Positions 15,998 through 23,479 are shown, counted from the stretch's first letter. The stretch: DNA of 25,190 nucleotides from JABDCI01 sp964475835 (GCA_964475835.1 CAYYYL010000039.1:1-25190); one strand, 5' to 3'. Numbers and translations are program-made. Notes: generated from the sequence alone by a model not told the origin.

Positions 15998-17413
15998 ATG
16001 AACACTCCATCCACATCCTCCCCCAATCTTTCAAACCGGCTCGCAGGAAGCATTCTCCTTCTCATGGCAGCTTTTCTTAATCCATGGACGATTTCCATCC
16101 TCCGGGGACATGGCAGCAGTCCGATATCACCGAGCGTCAATCACCTCACCTGGGGCATCGACGCGCTCTGCATCACCTTGTCCGCCATTTTTTTCCTCCT
16201 CGGGCGAAAGCCCTCAGTAAACGCCTGGAGCGAACGTTTCATTCTCCTCCTTCTCGCCGGAGGAACCACGCTGGGCCTGTTTGAGCTCACCTTCCCCATC
16301 ACCGTTCGTTTTCTTCCGAACATGCTCCACGATTTTGTACCCTTCAAAATTCTTCCACAAGGCTCGAAGGACAGCCTGCTTCCACACAACTACATTGCCA
16401 TCGTGGGAGATTCCAATGCCGCAGGTGCGGGGGACTGGAACATGAGCGGCCTGTGGTCGCGCCGCCCTTTTCATTCCGCCCATCTTCTGCATGAGAAACT
16501 TCATAGGGACGTCGTCACCTTCGGCGAAGGGGGCGCAGGCAGCATCCGCGGCCTGGTGCGGCTTCCCATTCAAGCCATGCTCCGGCTACGCCACCGATAC
16601 AATCTCGAGGATCCCGCAGTCATTCTCGCCTACTTTACCGAGGGCAACGATCTCGAGGACAACCTGCGTGAGATCAGTTTCTCTCGTTATTTTCCAAACG
16701 ATCAACCAGCCCCCATCGAAAAGGACGCATTCTTCAAATTTCTCGATCAGGACACCGTGGGGTCACGTCAGTTCGGCTTTCTGCAGGGGCGCCTTCAGGG
16801 CATCAAATTTTTGAAAAACTGGGCCATCATCACCTCCGGCTACTATTTTAACAGGTCCAAACCGGCGGAAACTGGGCCGGTCTACGTTCCGATCCTGGGC
16901 GAACCCTACTTCTTTGGGGGAAATCCGTTCGATGGCTCACAGGCAAAATTCAATCAGGCGTGGATCGACGGGCAACCGAAATTTCTGGAAGATCCGATGC
17001 AAGGTCCGTGTCTTGAGCTCACCCAGCGCGAACGCACGCTTGCGTTGCAAATCTACGATCTGTCCCTTCAGTTTTTGAAACATGAATTTCCAAAATCGGA
17101 TATTCGTGTCGTCTACATTCCCTCCCCGTTGTCATGCTACAGCTTCAAGTCTCCCATCGCCACCATCACCTACTTCAAGGGGCGTGGAGCCATCTATCCC
17201 GCAGAAACCCTCTATAACGTGAGTCGGGAAACCACCTCCGCGGTTCAACAGATCGCAGCCCGGGCCGGCGTGGGATTCATCGATGCCACTCCGGCTCTTC
17301 AGGAAGCTTGCCGCCACAAGGTCCTCCATGGCCCCAACGATATGGGACACTTCAACAAGACGGGATATGAAGTCCTCACCGAGGCGATTTTGAGTCATTT
17401 ATCAAAACCCTAG
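15998..17413 (+). CDS. SGNH/GDSL-fold protein with N-terminal membrane segments (second copy)
   Basis: This 471-residue protein begins with about three hydrophobic segments (near residues 14-33, 50-69 and 80-100), so the catalytic part from about 130 on is probably outside the cytoplasm or in a membrane-proximal position. The SGNH blocks are clear: block I IAIVGDSNAAGAG with S139, block II GGAGS (178-182), block III EGNDLED with N217, and block V D448-x-x-H451 in GPNDMGHFNKTGYE. It is probably an esterase or acyl-transferring enzyme acting on a glycan. It stands 94 bases upstream of the DUF5989-carbamoyltransferase cassette and after a GT-C gene, the same pairing as on the minus strand. It is not an obvious close homologue of the SGNH protein at 10551-11726. 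No clear Shine-Dalgarno sequence is visible. Confidence 0.85.
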   Translation: MNTPSTSSPNLSNRLAGSILLLMAAFLNPWTISILRGHGSSPISPSVNHLTWGIDALCITLSAIFFLLGRKPSVNAWSERFILLLLAGGTTLGLFELTFPITVRFLPNMLHDFVPFKILPQGSKDSLLPHNYIAIVGDSNAAGAGDWNMSGLWSRRPFHSAHLLHEKLHRDVVTFGEGGAGSIRGLVRLPIQAMLRLRHRYNLEDPAVILAYFTEGNDLEDNLREISFSRYFPNDQPAPIEKDAFFKFLDQDTVGSRQFGFLQGRLQGIKFLKNWAIITSGYYFNRSKPAETGPVYVPILGEPYFFGGNPFDGSQAKFNQAWIDGQPKFLEDPMQGPCLELTQRERTLALQIYDLSLQFLKHEFPKSDIRVVYIPSPLSCYSFKSPIATITYFKGRGAIYPAETLYNVSRETTSAVQQIAARAGVGFIDATPALQEACRHKVLHGPNDMGHFNKTGYEVLTEAILSHLSKP

Positions 17414-17507
17414 GGCACATCAATCAAACCGAAGCCATTCCTCACTAAAGCGAAGATTGACAAGGCCTTGCGTCTCCTCCTAAACTTTATATTTCGCAAA
17501 TACCCGT

Positions 17508-17690
17508 ATGACCCGCTTTTTTAAAGGCATGTTCAACAAACTGGGGATCGCCGGCGAGTTTTTCGGCTTTCTCTGGAAGCGCAAACTATGGTGGCTCATC
17601 CCCCCCGTCCTTCTTCTCATGGCCCTGGGATTGATGCTCGTCTTCACTGCCGCATCGGGAATCGCGCCGTTCATCTACACCCTGTTCTAG
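17508..17690 (+). CDS. DUF5989 family mini membrane protein (SxtK-like)
   Basis: This 60-residue protein carries the DUF5989 pattern: a basic start, the segment EFFGFLWKRKLWWLIPPVLLL that leads into one membrane helix (about residues 24-50), and the highly typical end APFIYTLF. DUF5989 proteins are tiny single-pass membrane proteins that regularly sit beside NodU/CmcH-type carbamoyltransferases, as in saxitoxin-type and surface-glycan clusters. Their role is not established. The stop is 2 bases before the next small gene and the carbamoyltransferase follows, so the three are almost certainly one operon. The gene is easy to miss because of its length, but the family motif and context make it convincing. 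A membrane-adaptor role for the enzyme is inference. Confidence 0.88.
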   Translation: MTRFFKGMFNKLGIAGEFFGFLWKRKLWWLIPPVLLLMALGLMLVFTAASGIAPFIYTLF

Positions 17691-17692
17691 GC

Positions 17693-17929
17693 ATGATGGA
17701 CTTGCTGAAACGCCTCTGGAAGAAGTGGAAACGCTTCGGCCACCTGATCAGTGATTTCGTGGGAAGAGTGCTGCTGACCCTTTTCTACTTCACCATCCTG
17801 CTTCCATTTGGCGCCTGCGTGACACTATTTGGGGACATCCTCGACATTCGTCCCTCGACCACCCCGAGCCATTGGGGGGACCGCAAAACAACCGACCGCA
17901 CCCTCGAGGACCTGCGCCAACAGTATTGA
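17693..17929 (+). CDS. Small membrane protein of the carbamoyltransferase cassette
   Basis: This 78-residue protein starts 2 bases after the DUF5989 stop and ends 6 bases before the carbamoyltransferase start. It has a basic amphipathic N-terminus (LLKRLWKKWKRFGHLI), one membrane segment (about residues 22-46, VGRVLLTLFYFTILLPFGAC), and a charged tail ending in TLEDLRQQY. I recognise the layout as that of short uncharacterised proteins found next to DUF5989 and carbamoyltransferase genes, but I cannot name a formal family and do not equate it with SxtJ. ATG codons occur at 17693 and 17696; either may be used. The upstream part of the open frame overlaps the DUF5989 gene and is noise. A scaffold or partner role for the carbamoyltransferase is inferred from position only. 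Confidence 0.8.
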   Translation: MMDLLKRLWKKWKRFGHLISDFVGRVLLTLFYFTILLPFGACVTLFGDILDIRPSTTPSHWGDRKTTDRTLEDLRQQY

Positions 17930-17935
17930 CCGTCC

Positions 17936-19771
17936 ATGCATATCCTCGGAATCTCCTGTTTCTATCACGATGCCGCTGCTGCCCTTCTCAGTGATGGCAT
18001 CCTGATCGCCGCAGCGGAGGAGGAGCGCTTCAGCCGGCGAAAACACGACTCTGGTTTTCCCTCACTCGCCATCGATTTTTGTCTCAAGCAGGCGGGAATC
18101 ACTCGCGAACAGATCGACTACATCGTTTTCTACGAAAAACCACTACTCAAGTTTGAGCGACTCCTGAAAACCTCCCTCGCAACTTATCCCCGTTCCCACA
18201 AGGTGTTCCGCGAGTCGATGGTCAATTCCTTCAATGAAAAGCTTTGGGTGAAGGATCGGTTGATGGACAAGCTCGGGGTTGCCGAAAACAAAATCCTGTT
18301 TGTCGAACACCATCTCAGTCACGCCGCAAGCGCCTTCTTCTGTTCCCCCTACGATGAAGCTGCCATTCTTACCGTGGATGGCGTGGGTGAATGGACCACC
18401 GCTTCCCTCGGAGTTGGCAGGGCTCAATGGGGCCAGGACGCCCTTGTATCCCCACATCGCTCAAACAAGAGCCTCACCCAGTCGGAAATCGAACTTTTCA
18501 GCGAAATCCGTTTTCCACACTCGCTCGGCTTGCTCTATTCGGCTTTCACCGCATTCCTCGGATTCGAGGTGAACGAAGGCGAGTACAAGGTGATGGGCAT
18601 GGCTCCGTATGGACGGCCCACCCGCGTCGATGACGTTTACAAACTTCTTCAGGTAAGCGAGGACGGCTCCTTCCGTCTGAACATGGACTATTTTACATTC
18701 CATTGTTCCACCCACCGCACCTTCAGCAATCAGTTCATCGGACTTTTCGGCGAACCCCGCAAATCGGAGTACGAATTTTACACAGAAACTACCAATCCGA
18801 AGCGTGATTTTCCCAATTGGGATGACAAGACCGCTGCGATGAATCAGCACTACGCCGACATCGCCGCAAGCATCCAGAAGGCCACGGAGGAGATCCTGCT
18901 CAAAATGGCAAACCACGCTTATAAGCGTACCGGACTTAAGAAGCTCTGCCTGGCCGGTGGCGTCGCGCTGAATTCCGTCGCCAATGGACGCATTCTCCGC
19001 GAAACCCCGTTTGAAGATGTGTACATCCAACCTGCCGCAGGCGACTCCGGCGGGGCCATCGGGGCCGCCCTCTACGCCTACCATGTGATCCTCGGAAAGC
19101 CCCGCAAGTTCGTGATGGAACACGCCTACTGGGGCCAGTCGTACTCCCCCGACGAAATACAAAAGGCCATCGAGGAGACCGGGCGTAAATTCGAGCGCAT
19201 CGACGATCCCAACAAGCGCGCGGAACAGATGGTTCAGGACATGACCTCTGGAAAAGTGATCGGACTCCTTCAGGGACGCTTCGAACTCGGCCCCCGCGCG
19301 CTGGGAAATCGTTCCATCCTTGCCGATCCCCGTCATGCCGACATGAAGGAGATCGTCAACCGGAAGATCAAATACCGCGAACCCTTCCGCCCCTTCGCCC
19401 CCGCCGTGTTGGAGGAACGCGCCTCGGAATTTTACGAGGATCTTGAACATCCGGAAGATCACTATCCTCTTCGATTCATGCTCATGGTATACAAGGCGAA
19501 GCAGGCGAAGCGTGACAAGATCCAGGCCGTGACTCATGAGGGGGGGACCGGACGCATCCAGACGGTCCGCCGTGAGTGGAACCCCGTCTATCATAGGGCA
19601 ATTGAACTTTTCGGCCAGGCCACTGGCGTGCCTGTCCTGCTTAACACCAGCTTCAATCTCCGGGGTGAACCGATTGTCAACACCCCCGCGAACGCGCTCA
19701 ACACCTTCAGTAAAAGTCATATTGACACCCTCTACATGGATCAATATGTGGTTCGGAAGGAAACACGATAG
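17936..19771 (+). CDS. O-carbamoyltransferase (NodU/CmcH/TobZ family)
   Basis: This 611-residue cytosolic enzyme would transfer a carbamoyl group from carbamoyl phosphate, via carbamoyl-adenylate, to a hydroxyl group. The N-terminal Kae1/ASKHA-like domain shows ILGISCFYHDAAAALL with H11, AAAEEERFSRRKHD (25-38), and FVEHHLSHAASAF, which contains the conserved H125, H126 and H129 cluster, then LTVDGVGEW. The C-terminal YrdC-like domain begins with GRFELGPRALGNRSIL and EPFRPFAPAVLEE, and ends with NTSFNLRGEPIVNTP. Length and all landmarks fit the family. In this setting a sugar of the surface glycan is the most likely acceptor, by analogy with NodU and polysaccharide loci. A secondary metabolite is the main alternative, but no biosynthetic core for one is present. 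The two mini membrane proteins before it probably belong to the same functional unit. Confidence 0.95.
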   Translation: MHILGISCFYHDAAAALLSDGILIAAAEEERFSRRKHDSGFPSLAIDFCLKQAGITREQIDYIVFYEKPLLKFERLLKTSLATYPRSHKVFRESMVNSFNEKLWVKDRLMDKLGVAENKILFVEHHLSHAASAFFCSPYDEAAILTVDGVGEWTTASLGVGRAQWGQDALVSPHRSNKSLTQSEIELFSEIRFPHSLGLLYSAFTAFLGFEVNEGEYKVMGMAPYGRPTRVDDVYKLLQVSEDGSFRLNMDYFTFHCSTHRTFSNQFIGLFGEPRKSEYEFYTETTNPKRDFPNWDDKTAAMNQHYADIAASIQKATEEILLKMANHAYKRTGLKKLCLAGGVALNSVANGRILRETPFEDVYIQPAAGDSGGAIGAALYAYHVILGKPRKFVMEHAYWGQSYSPDEIQKAIEETGRKFERIDDPNKRAEQMVQDMTSGKVIGLLQGRFELGPRALGNRSILADPRHADMKEIVNRKIKYREPFRPFAPAVLEERASEFYEDLEHPEDHYPLRFMLMVYKAKQAKRDKIQAVTHEGGTGRIQTVRREWNPVYHRAIELFGQATGVPVLLNTSFNLRGEPIVNTPANALNTFSKSHIDTLYMDQYVVRKETR

Positions 19772-19858
19772 GCCATTTTAAATAAAACTGAACCCAATCA
19801 GGCAACTTCATCTTGAATAGGCTTATGAAAGGTGAAAACCAGTTTGCTTTGAAACAAT

Positions 19859-19922
19859 GGAGGGCGACGCTCCGTCGTCGCCATTGTTCCCTTAAGTTGG
19901 TGACGACGGAGCGTCGCCCTCC
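19859..19922. repeat. Perfect 21-bp inverted repeat, GGAGGGCGACG family
   Basis: The left arm at 19859-19879 and the right arm at 19902-19922 are perfect reverse complements over 21 bases around a 22-base loop. Each arm is itself partly self-complementary (GGCGACG...CGTCGCC). This is the best-preserved of three sites in the window and lies in the 226-base gap between the carbamoyltransferase and the methyltransferase genes, both on the plus strand. The hairpin could attenuate transcription or be a mobile REP-type element. No T-run follows. The remaining bases of the gap show nothing recognisable. Confidence 0.9.
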
Positions 19923-19997
19923 AGCGATTTTTATAAACACCTCCATTCCTTAGCTTCAAAACCTGCCACAGTTTCATTTTAAACACGGTAGCTTCCC

Positions 19998-21038
19998 ATG
20001 CCCGCCACGATCACACATTCCTCCCTGCCTGATCTGGTCACCCGCAATCTCGATCTGTTTGCGTGTCCGAAGTGCAGCAGCAGTCTCGAGGTCAGGGATG
20101 ACGGTCTTGCGTGCACCTCCTGTCGCCAGCATTTCGGACAGGACTCCGGCATCCCCTTGCTTTTCTGGCCCAACGACTGGGAGGAGTCCAAGGGGGACGT
20201 CACGGAAACGGTGAAAAAATTCTACGAGCAAACCCCTTTTCCCAACTACGATCGACTTGATTCGGCCGCCAGTCTTCGCGAAAAAGCGTGCAAAGGAATC
20301 TTCGCCCGCCTTCTCGACGAACAGATCCGCCCCGGCGCCACCGTGCTTGAGGCGGGTTGCGGCACGGGCCAGTTGAGCAATTTCCTTGGGATGACCACCG
20401 ACCGCCGTGTGTTCGGCAGCGACATTTGTCTGAACTCGATGAAGCTGGCCTCCAAATTTAAAAATGAGAATCAAATCGATGAAGTCGCCTTCGTTCAAAT
20501 GAATCTCTTCAAGCCCATTTTCAAACCCGCCAGCTTCGATGTGGTGATCAGCAACGGAGTGCTCCATCACACCAGCGATCCCTTTGGCGGCTTCCAATCC
20601 ATCGCACGCCTCGTGAAACCCGGGGGCCACATTCTCATCGGCCTTTACAACACTTACGGGCGTCTCACCACCGATTTCCGCCGCGTGCTTTTCCGGATCT
20701 TCGGCCGTCGATTCAGTTTTTTCGACGATCATCTGTCAAACAACAAGGTCGAGGACCAGCGCAAGCACGCCTGGTACATGGATCAATACGAACACCCGCA
20801 CGAGTCCAAGCACACCCTCGGCGAGGTGTTAAACTGGTTTGATCAAACCGGCTTTGAATTTATCAGCTCCATTCCCAAGTCCACCGCATTTGATCCCTTC
20901 ACAGAGGATGAGAAGCTGTTTGAACCCCACCCCAAAGGCTCCGCCTTCGACCATTTCATGGTCCAGTCAGGCATGTTGATGACCGGTGGCAGGGACGGCG
21001 CGCTCTTTATCATGATCGGCCGCAAAAAGGCGAACTGA
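19998..21038 (+). CDS. SAM-dependent methyltransferase with N-terminal Trm112-like zinc finger
   Basis: This 346-residue protein opens with a zinc ribbon of Trm112/UPF0434 type: C23-P-K-C26 and C39-T-S-C42. A class I methyltransferase domain follows with motif I VLEAGCGTGQLSNFL (116-130), FGSDICLNSM, FDVVISNGVLHHTSDP and LVKPGGHILIGLYN. The linker KKFYEQTPFPNYD (73-85) is typical of a family of fused proteins common in bacterial surface-glycan and secondary-metabolite regions. The C-terminal ~120 residues are less conserved but contain HTLGEVLNWFDQTGFEF, the usual end of these enzymes. The acceptor is unknown. It is downstream of the carbamoyltransferase on the same strand, separated by a repeat-containing gap of 226 bases, so it may be cotranscribed. 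Its partner gene on the other side of the locus is the methyltransferase at 11738-12589. Confidence 0.88.
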   Translation: MPATITHSSLPDLVTRNLDLFACPKCSSSLEVRDDGLACTSCRQHFGQDSGIPLLFWPNDWEESKGDVTETVKKFYEQTPFPNYDRLDSAASLREKACKGIFARLLDEQIRPGATVLEAGCGTGQLSNFLGMTTDRRVFGSDICLNSMKLASKFKNENQIDEVAFVQMNLFKPIFKPASFDVVISNGVLHHTSDPFGGFQSIARLVKPGGHILIGLYNTYGRLTTDFRRVLFRIFGRRFSFFDDHLSNNKVEDQRKHAWYMDQYEHPHESKHTLGEVLNWFDQTGFEFISSIPKSTAFDPFTEDEKLFEPHPKGSAFDHFMVQSGMLMTGGRDGALFIMIGRKKAN

Positions 21039-21062
21039 TCCTCTCACGTTGGTTGAATTCTT

Positions 21063-21068
21063 GGAGGG
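21063..21068 (+). promoter_or_regulatory. Ribosome binding site of the lipoprotein gene
   Basis: GGAGGG lies 4 bases before the ATG at 21073 and settles the start in favour of this codon over an in-frame TTG at 21049. Confidence 0.75.
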
Positions 21069-21072
21069 AACC

Positions 21073-21564
21073 ATGGCTCGAACCTATCAGATCATCCTGC
21101 TGTTCACCCTCACTCTGCTCCTCGGGTGCAATTACAAATCGCCCATCACGGGACCAGAAACTCCATTGGATGAACGGCTTTTGGGATCCTGGAAAACCGG
21201 CTCCGCCAACGGTCAGGGCGCCCGCCTTCGATTCCGCCCCCTCAATCAATTCGAATATCTTGTCGAATACACCAGTGAAAAGGAGGGGGGCGATTATGGA
21301 AAATGCTTTCTCTCCGTCGTGGACGGACACCGATTCCTGAACTTTCAAGATCCCGCGACCTCGAAATTCGGATTCTTCGGATACGAAATCGACGCCAAAG
21401 GCCGTCTCAAACTGAGAAACCTCCAACTCGAGGTTCCTGCAAGTTCCTCATCCTTCACCCTTCGACAGGAAATTCGAAAAAAACTACGCGAAGGCAAGCT
21501 GTTTCTGGAGGAAAACGCCACCGTCTGGCGTCGCATCAAGGAAGAGACCAAATCCAAGCGGTGA
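21073..21564 (+). CDS. Small predicted lipoprotein, unknown function
   Basis: This 163-residue protein has a classic lipoprotein signal: a basic start (MARTYQ), a hydrophobic stretch, and the lipobox LLGC with the modified cysteine at residue 19. The mature part begins NYKSPITGPETPLDERLLGSW, where DERLLGSW resembles the opening strand of small lipocalin-like or META-like barrels. Later segments (FRPLNQFEYLVEY, HRFLNFQD, YEIDAKGRLKLR) alternate in a beta-strand fashion. It would be anchored in a membrane on the periplasmic side. It lies 34 bases behind the methyltransferase on the same strand but has its own strong ribosome binding site. I do not recognise a specific family and propose no function. 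Confidence 0.82.
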   Translation: MARTYQIILLFTLTLLLGCNYKSPITGPETPLDERLLGSWKTGSANGQGARLRFRPLNQFEYLVEYTSEKEGGDYGKCFLSVVDGHRFLNFQDPATSKFGFFGYEIDAKGRLKLRNLQLEVPASSSSFTLRQEIRKKLREGKLFLEENATVWRRIKEETKSKR

Positions 21565-21620
21565 TTAAAATGAAGTTTTAAGTCCTGAGGGGTCACACTC
21601 AGTTGGCACCATTAATCTTA

Positions 21621-21646
21621 GAGGCGACGACGGAGCGTCGCCCTCC
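21621..21646. repeat. Half copy of the GGAGGGCGACG repeat
   Basis: GAGGCGACGACGGAGCGTCG followed by CCCTCC equals one arm of the repeat at 19859-19922, without a facing second arm. GGCGACG and CGTCGCC inside it form a perfect 7-bp stem around ACGGAG. It sits in the 116-base gap between two convergent genes (lipoprotein and metallo-beta-lactamase-fold gene), so a bidirectional terminator role is possible. Confidence 0.8.
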
Positions 21647-21680
21647 AAGGGAAAACGACGACCGTTCTTCTGAAAACAGG

Positions 21681-22601
21681 CTACACCGTCCACTCCGCAC
21701 CTTCCTGCGCGAGAGCAATCCGTTCAGGATCGATTCCCTCCCCGGAAGCCGCCTGACGGGCTTCCTTGAGCAATTGCTCCAGGGCATCGTCGGAACGCAT
21801 TGGGTCGTGATGCGTGAGAAACATCCGCTCCACCTTGCCTTCCCGCATCCATCGCAGGGCATAGTCCCACGAAGAATGCCCCCAGTTTCGACGTGAGGTC
21901 CTGTACTCCTCGGGGGTATACTGGCAGTCCAATATCAAAACGTTGGCCCCCCGAATGAAATCCACAAACCGGTCGTTGGCATGATCCACCGTCTGTTCCA
22001 CCTCGCCAAAAAGCAGATCATCCTCCACAGCAGCCTTCACAGGCGTCTTGTCGGTGAAAACATTGTGATAGGGCTCATGATCCCCGGTGTAGACCAGAGT
22101 TCGTCCATTCTGGGTGATTCGATACCCGAGACTCAGAATGGGATGGTTCATGAACTGGGTCCGGATCTGCATCCCCCCCACACTCAACTCCGCTTCCTTC
22201 AGCGATTCATACGTGATTTTCGCAGCCAGCTGTTCATTGGAAATGGGAAAGAACTCGTACTTCATCTGCATCTCAAACACATCCTGCAGCGTGCGCGTCT
22301 CTGCAAAATGTACAGGCCCACGCACATGAATCCGGGTTCCGGGCACATAACAGGGAACAAAAAATGGAAAACCCTGAATATGATCCCAGTGGGTATGGGA
22401 AATAAACAAGTGAATGGGAGGGATCGGCTTCCTTTTCACCAAATCAAGACCCAAAAGCCTTGATCCCGTCCCCGTATCGAGCACCACACACTCGCCATCA
22501 TCGCCGGAAACCTCCACGCAGGAGGTGTTGCCCCCATACCGTACCGTGGTGGGGCCGGGAACTGGAATGGATCCGCGTACTCCCCAAAATTTGATTTTCA
22601 T
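21681..22601 (-). CDS. Metallo-beta-lactamase-fold hydrolase
   Basis: This 306-residue protein has the metallo-beta-lactamase superfamily core. It opens MKIKFWGVRGSIPVPGP...RYGGNTSCVEV, as in a widespread bacterial subfamily often labelled phosphodiesterase- or phosphoribosyl-cyclic-phosphodiesterase-like. Metal ligands are H69-x-H71-x-D73-H74 in ISHTHWDHIQG, a histidine in MNHPILSLGYRI, the aspartate in VYTGDHEPY, and the final histidine in LTHHDPM. The likely chemistry is hydrolysis of a phosphodiester or cyclic nucleotide, but the substrate is not known for this subgroup. The start codon overlaps the stop of the HDOD gene in an ATGA arrangement, so the two products are made together and may act in the same signalling or stress response. 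It converges on the lipoprotein gene. Confidence 0.9.
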   Translation of the reverse strand: MKIKFWGVRGSIPVPGPTTVRYGGNTSCVEVSGDDGECVVLDTGTGSRLLGLDLVKRKPIPPIHLFISHTHWDHIQGFPFFVPCYVPGTRIHVRGPVHFAETRTLQDVFEMQMKYEFFPISNEQLAAKITYESLKEAELSVGGMQIRTQFMNHPILSLGYRITQNGRTLVYTGDHEPYHNVFTDKTPVKAAVEDDLLFGEVEQTVDHANDRFVDFIRGANVLILDCQYTPEEYRTSRRNWGHSSWDYALRWMREGKVERMFLTHHDPMRSDDALEQLLKEARQAASGEGIDPERIALAQEGAEWTV

Positions 22602-23479
22602 CCAGATTTTGCCGCTGATTGAATTCCCAAAAATTGGGCTGCCTTTTCCAATTCCTGAGGCAATTGCGAGATAATGGGTTCCAACCCTGCGGAATCAAGT
22701 CCCAACGATTCCATGATCGCGATTGCCACAGGGTCCACAGAAGAGTTTCCCCCCGCAAGCCCGTTCTGCTTGCACAGATTGTTTGCGACCACCACAAGTT
22801 TGAGCATCGGATTTTCTGAACTCACAAGATCCGGCTCGTGATGCCGCTCGATAACCTCGATCAGGGGTGGCTCCATCTTCCACTTGCGGGCAAGGGCTCC
22901 CCCCGCCTGGGCATGACTCATCCCCAGTACGCGAACCTCCCCCTCCTGCAACGGTGCCTTTGCCCCTTCACACTCCTGCACCACGGTCTGATAGAGTTGC
23001 GGGGCCGCCTGGATGAATAACACCTTCCCAAGATCGTGAAGAAGGCCCGCAAGAAAAAACATTTCCAGATCGATGCCGGGCACCTTTGTCATCCGTGCCA
23101 GCATCTTGCTCCCCACCGCCGTCGCCAGACAGTGCTGCCAGAAGGCATCCGGATGGATCGGGGCTGTTTTCCCACCCACAAGCAATTTATCCATCACCGC
23201 CGTGCTCATCGCCAAGTTCTTCACGGTATTGACCCCTAGATAAAGCACGGCGTCAACCAGCGAATGCACTGGATTTTTGAGACCGTAAAACGCTGAATTC
23301 ACAAGCTTGATCACCTTGGCCGTTAGCACGGGATCAAGCATGATCACCTTCACCATCTCCCGCGAATCCGTCTCCAGATTGCGCGCCATCTCGGTGAGCT
23401 TGTTGAACACAGGAGAGATCGATGGCATCTTTTCGATGGCCTGATCAATTTTTTGGGCAACGCCGGATTCTCCACTCAT
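22598..23479 (-). CDS. HDOD domain protein
   Basis: This 293-residue protein is almost entirely an HDOD domain. The first part contains KMPSISPVFNKLTEMARNL and LDPVLTAKVIKLVNSAFYGL (about residues 17-68), a hallmark of the family. H148-D149 in LAGLLHDLGKVLF is the only part of the HD metal site clearly seen, and HDOD proteins usually lack complete phosphodiesterase activity. These proteins act in bacterial signalling, often with chemotaxis, two-component or cyclic-di-GMP systems. No receiver or other domain is attached here, so it is a stand-alone form. The start at 23479 was chosen because it begins just before the conserved helices; an in-frame start at 23515 would add 12 hydrophobic residues. 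It heads a two-gene operon with the hydrolase gene. Confidence 0.9.
   Translation of the reverse strand: MSGESGVAQKIDQAIEKMPSISPVFNKLTEMARNLETDSREMVKVIMLDPVLTAKVIKLVNSAFYGLKNPVHSLVDAVLYLGVNTVKNLAMSTAVMDKLLVGGKTAPIHPDAFWQHCLATAVGSKMLARMTKVPGIDLEMFFLAGLLHDLGKVLFIQAAPQLYQTVVQECEGAKAPLQEGEVRVLGMSHAQAGGALARKWKMEPPLIEVIERHHEPDLVSSENPMLKLVVVANNLCKQNGLAGGNSSVDPVAIAIMESLGLDSAGLEPIISQLPQELEKAAQFLGIQSAAKSG

Noticed and set aside
18461..19744. Long open frame of 427 codons on the minus strand opposite the carbamoyltransferase gene
   Set aside because: It is a shadow of a strongly supported gene; its translation has no recognisable family and follows the GC-biased codon positions of the real frame.
17936..19771. 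Reading the carbamoyltransferase as part of a saxitoxin-like or antibiotic cluster
   Set aside because: No polyketide, peptide synthetase or amidinotransferase gene is present; the surrounding genes are glycan enzymes.
19859..19922. Insertion sequence ends or intrinsic terminator
   Set aside because: No transposase frame or target duplication lies between the arms, and no T-run follows the hairpin; a REP-like repeat is the better description.
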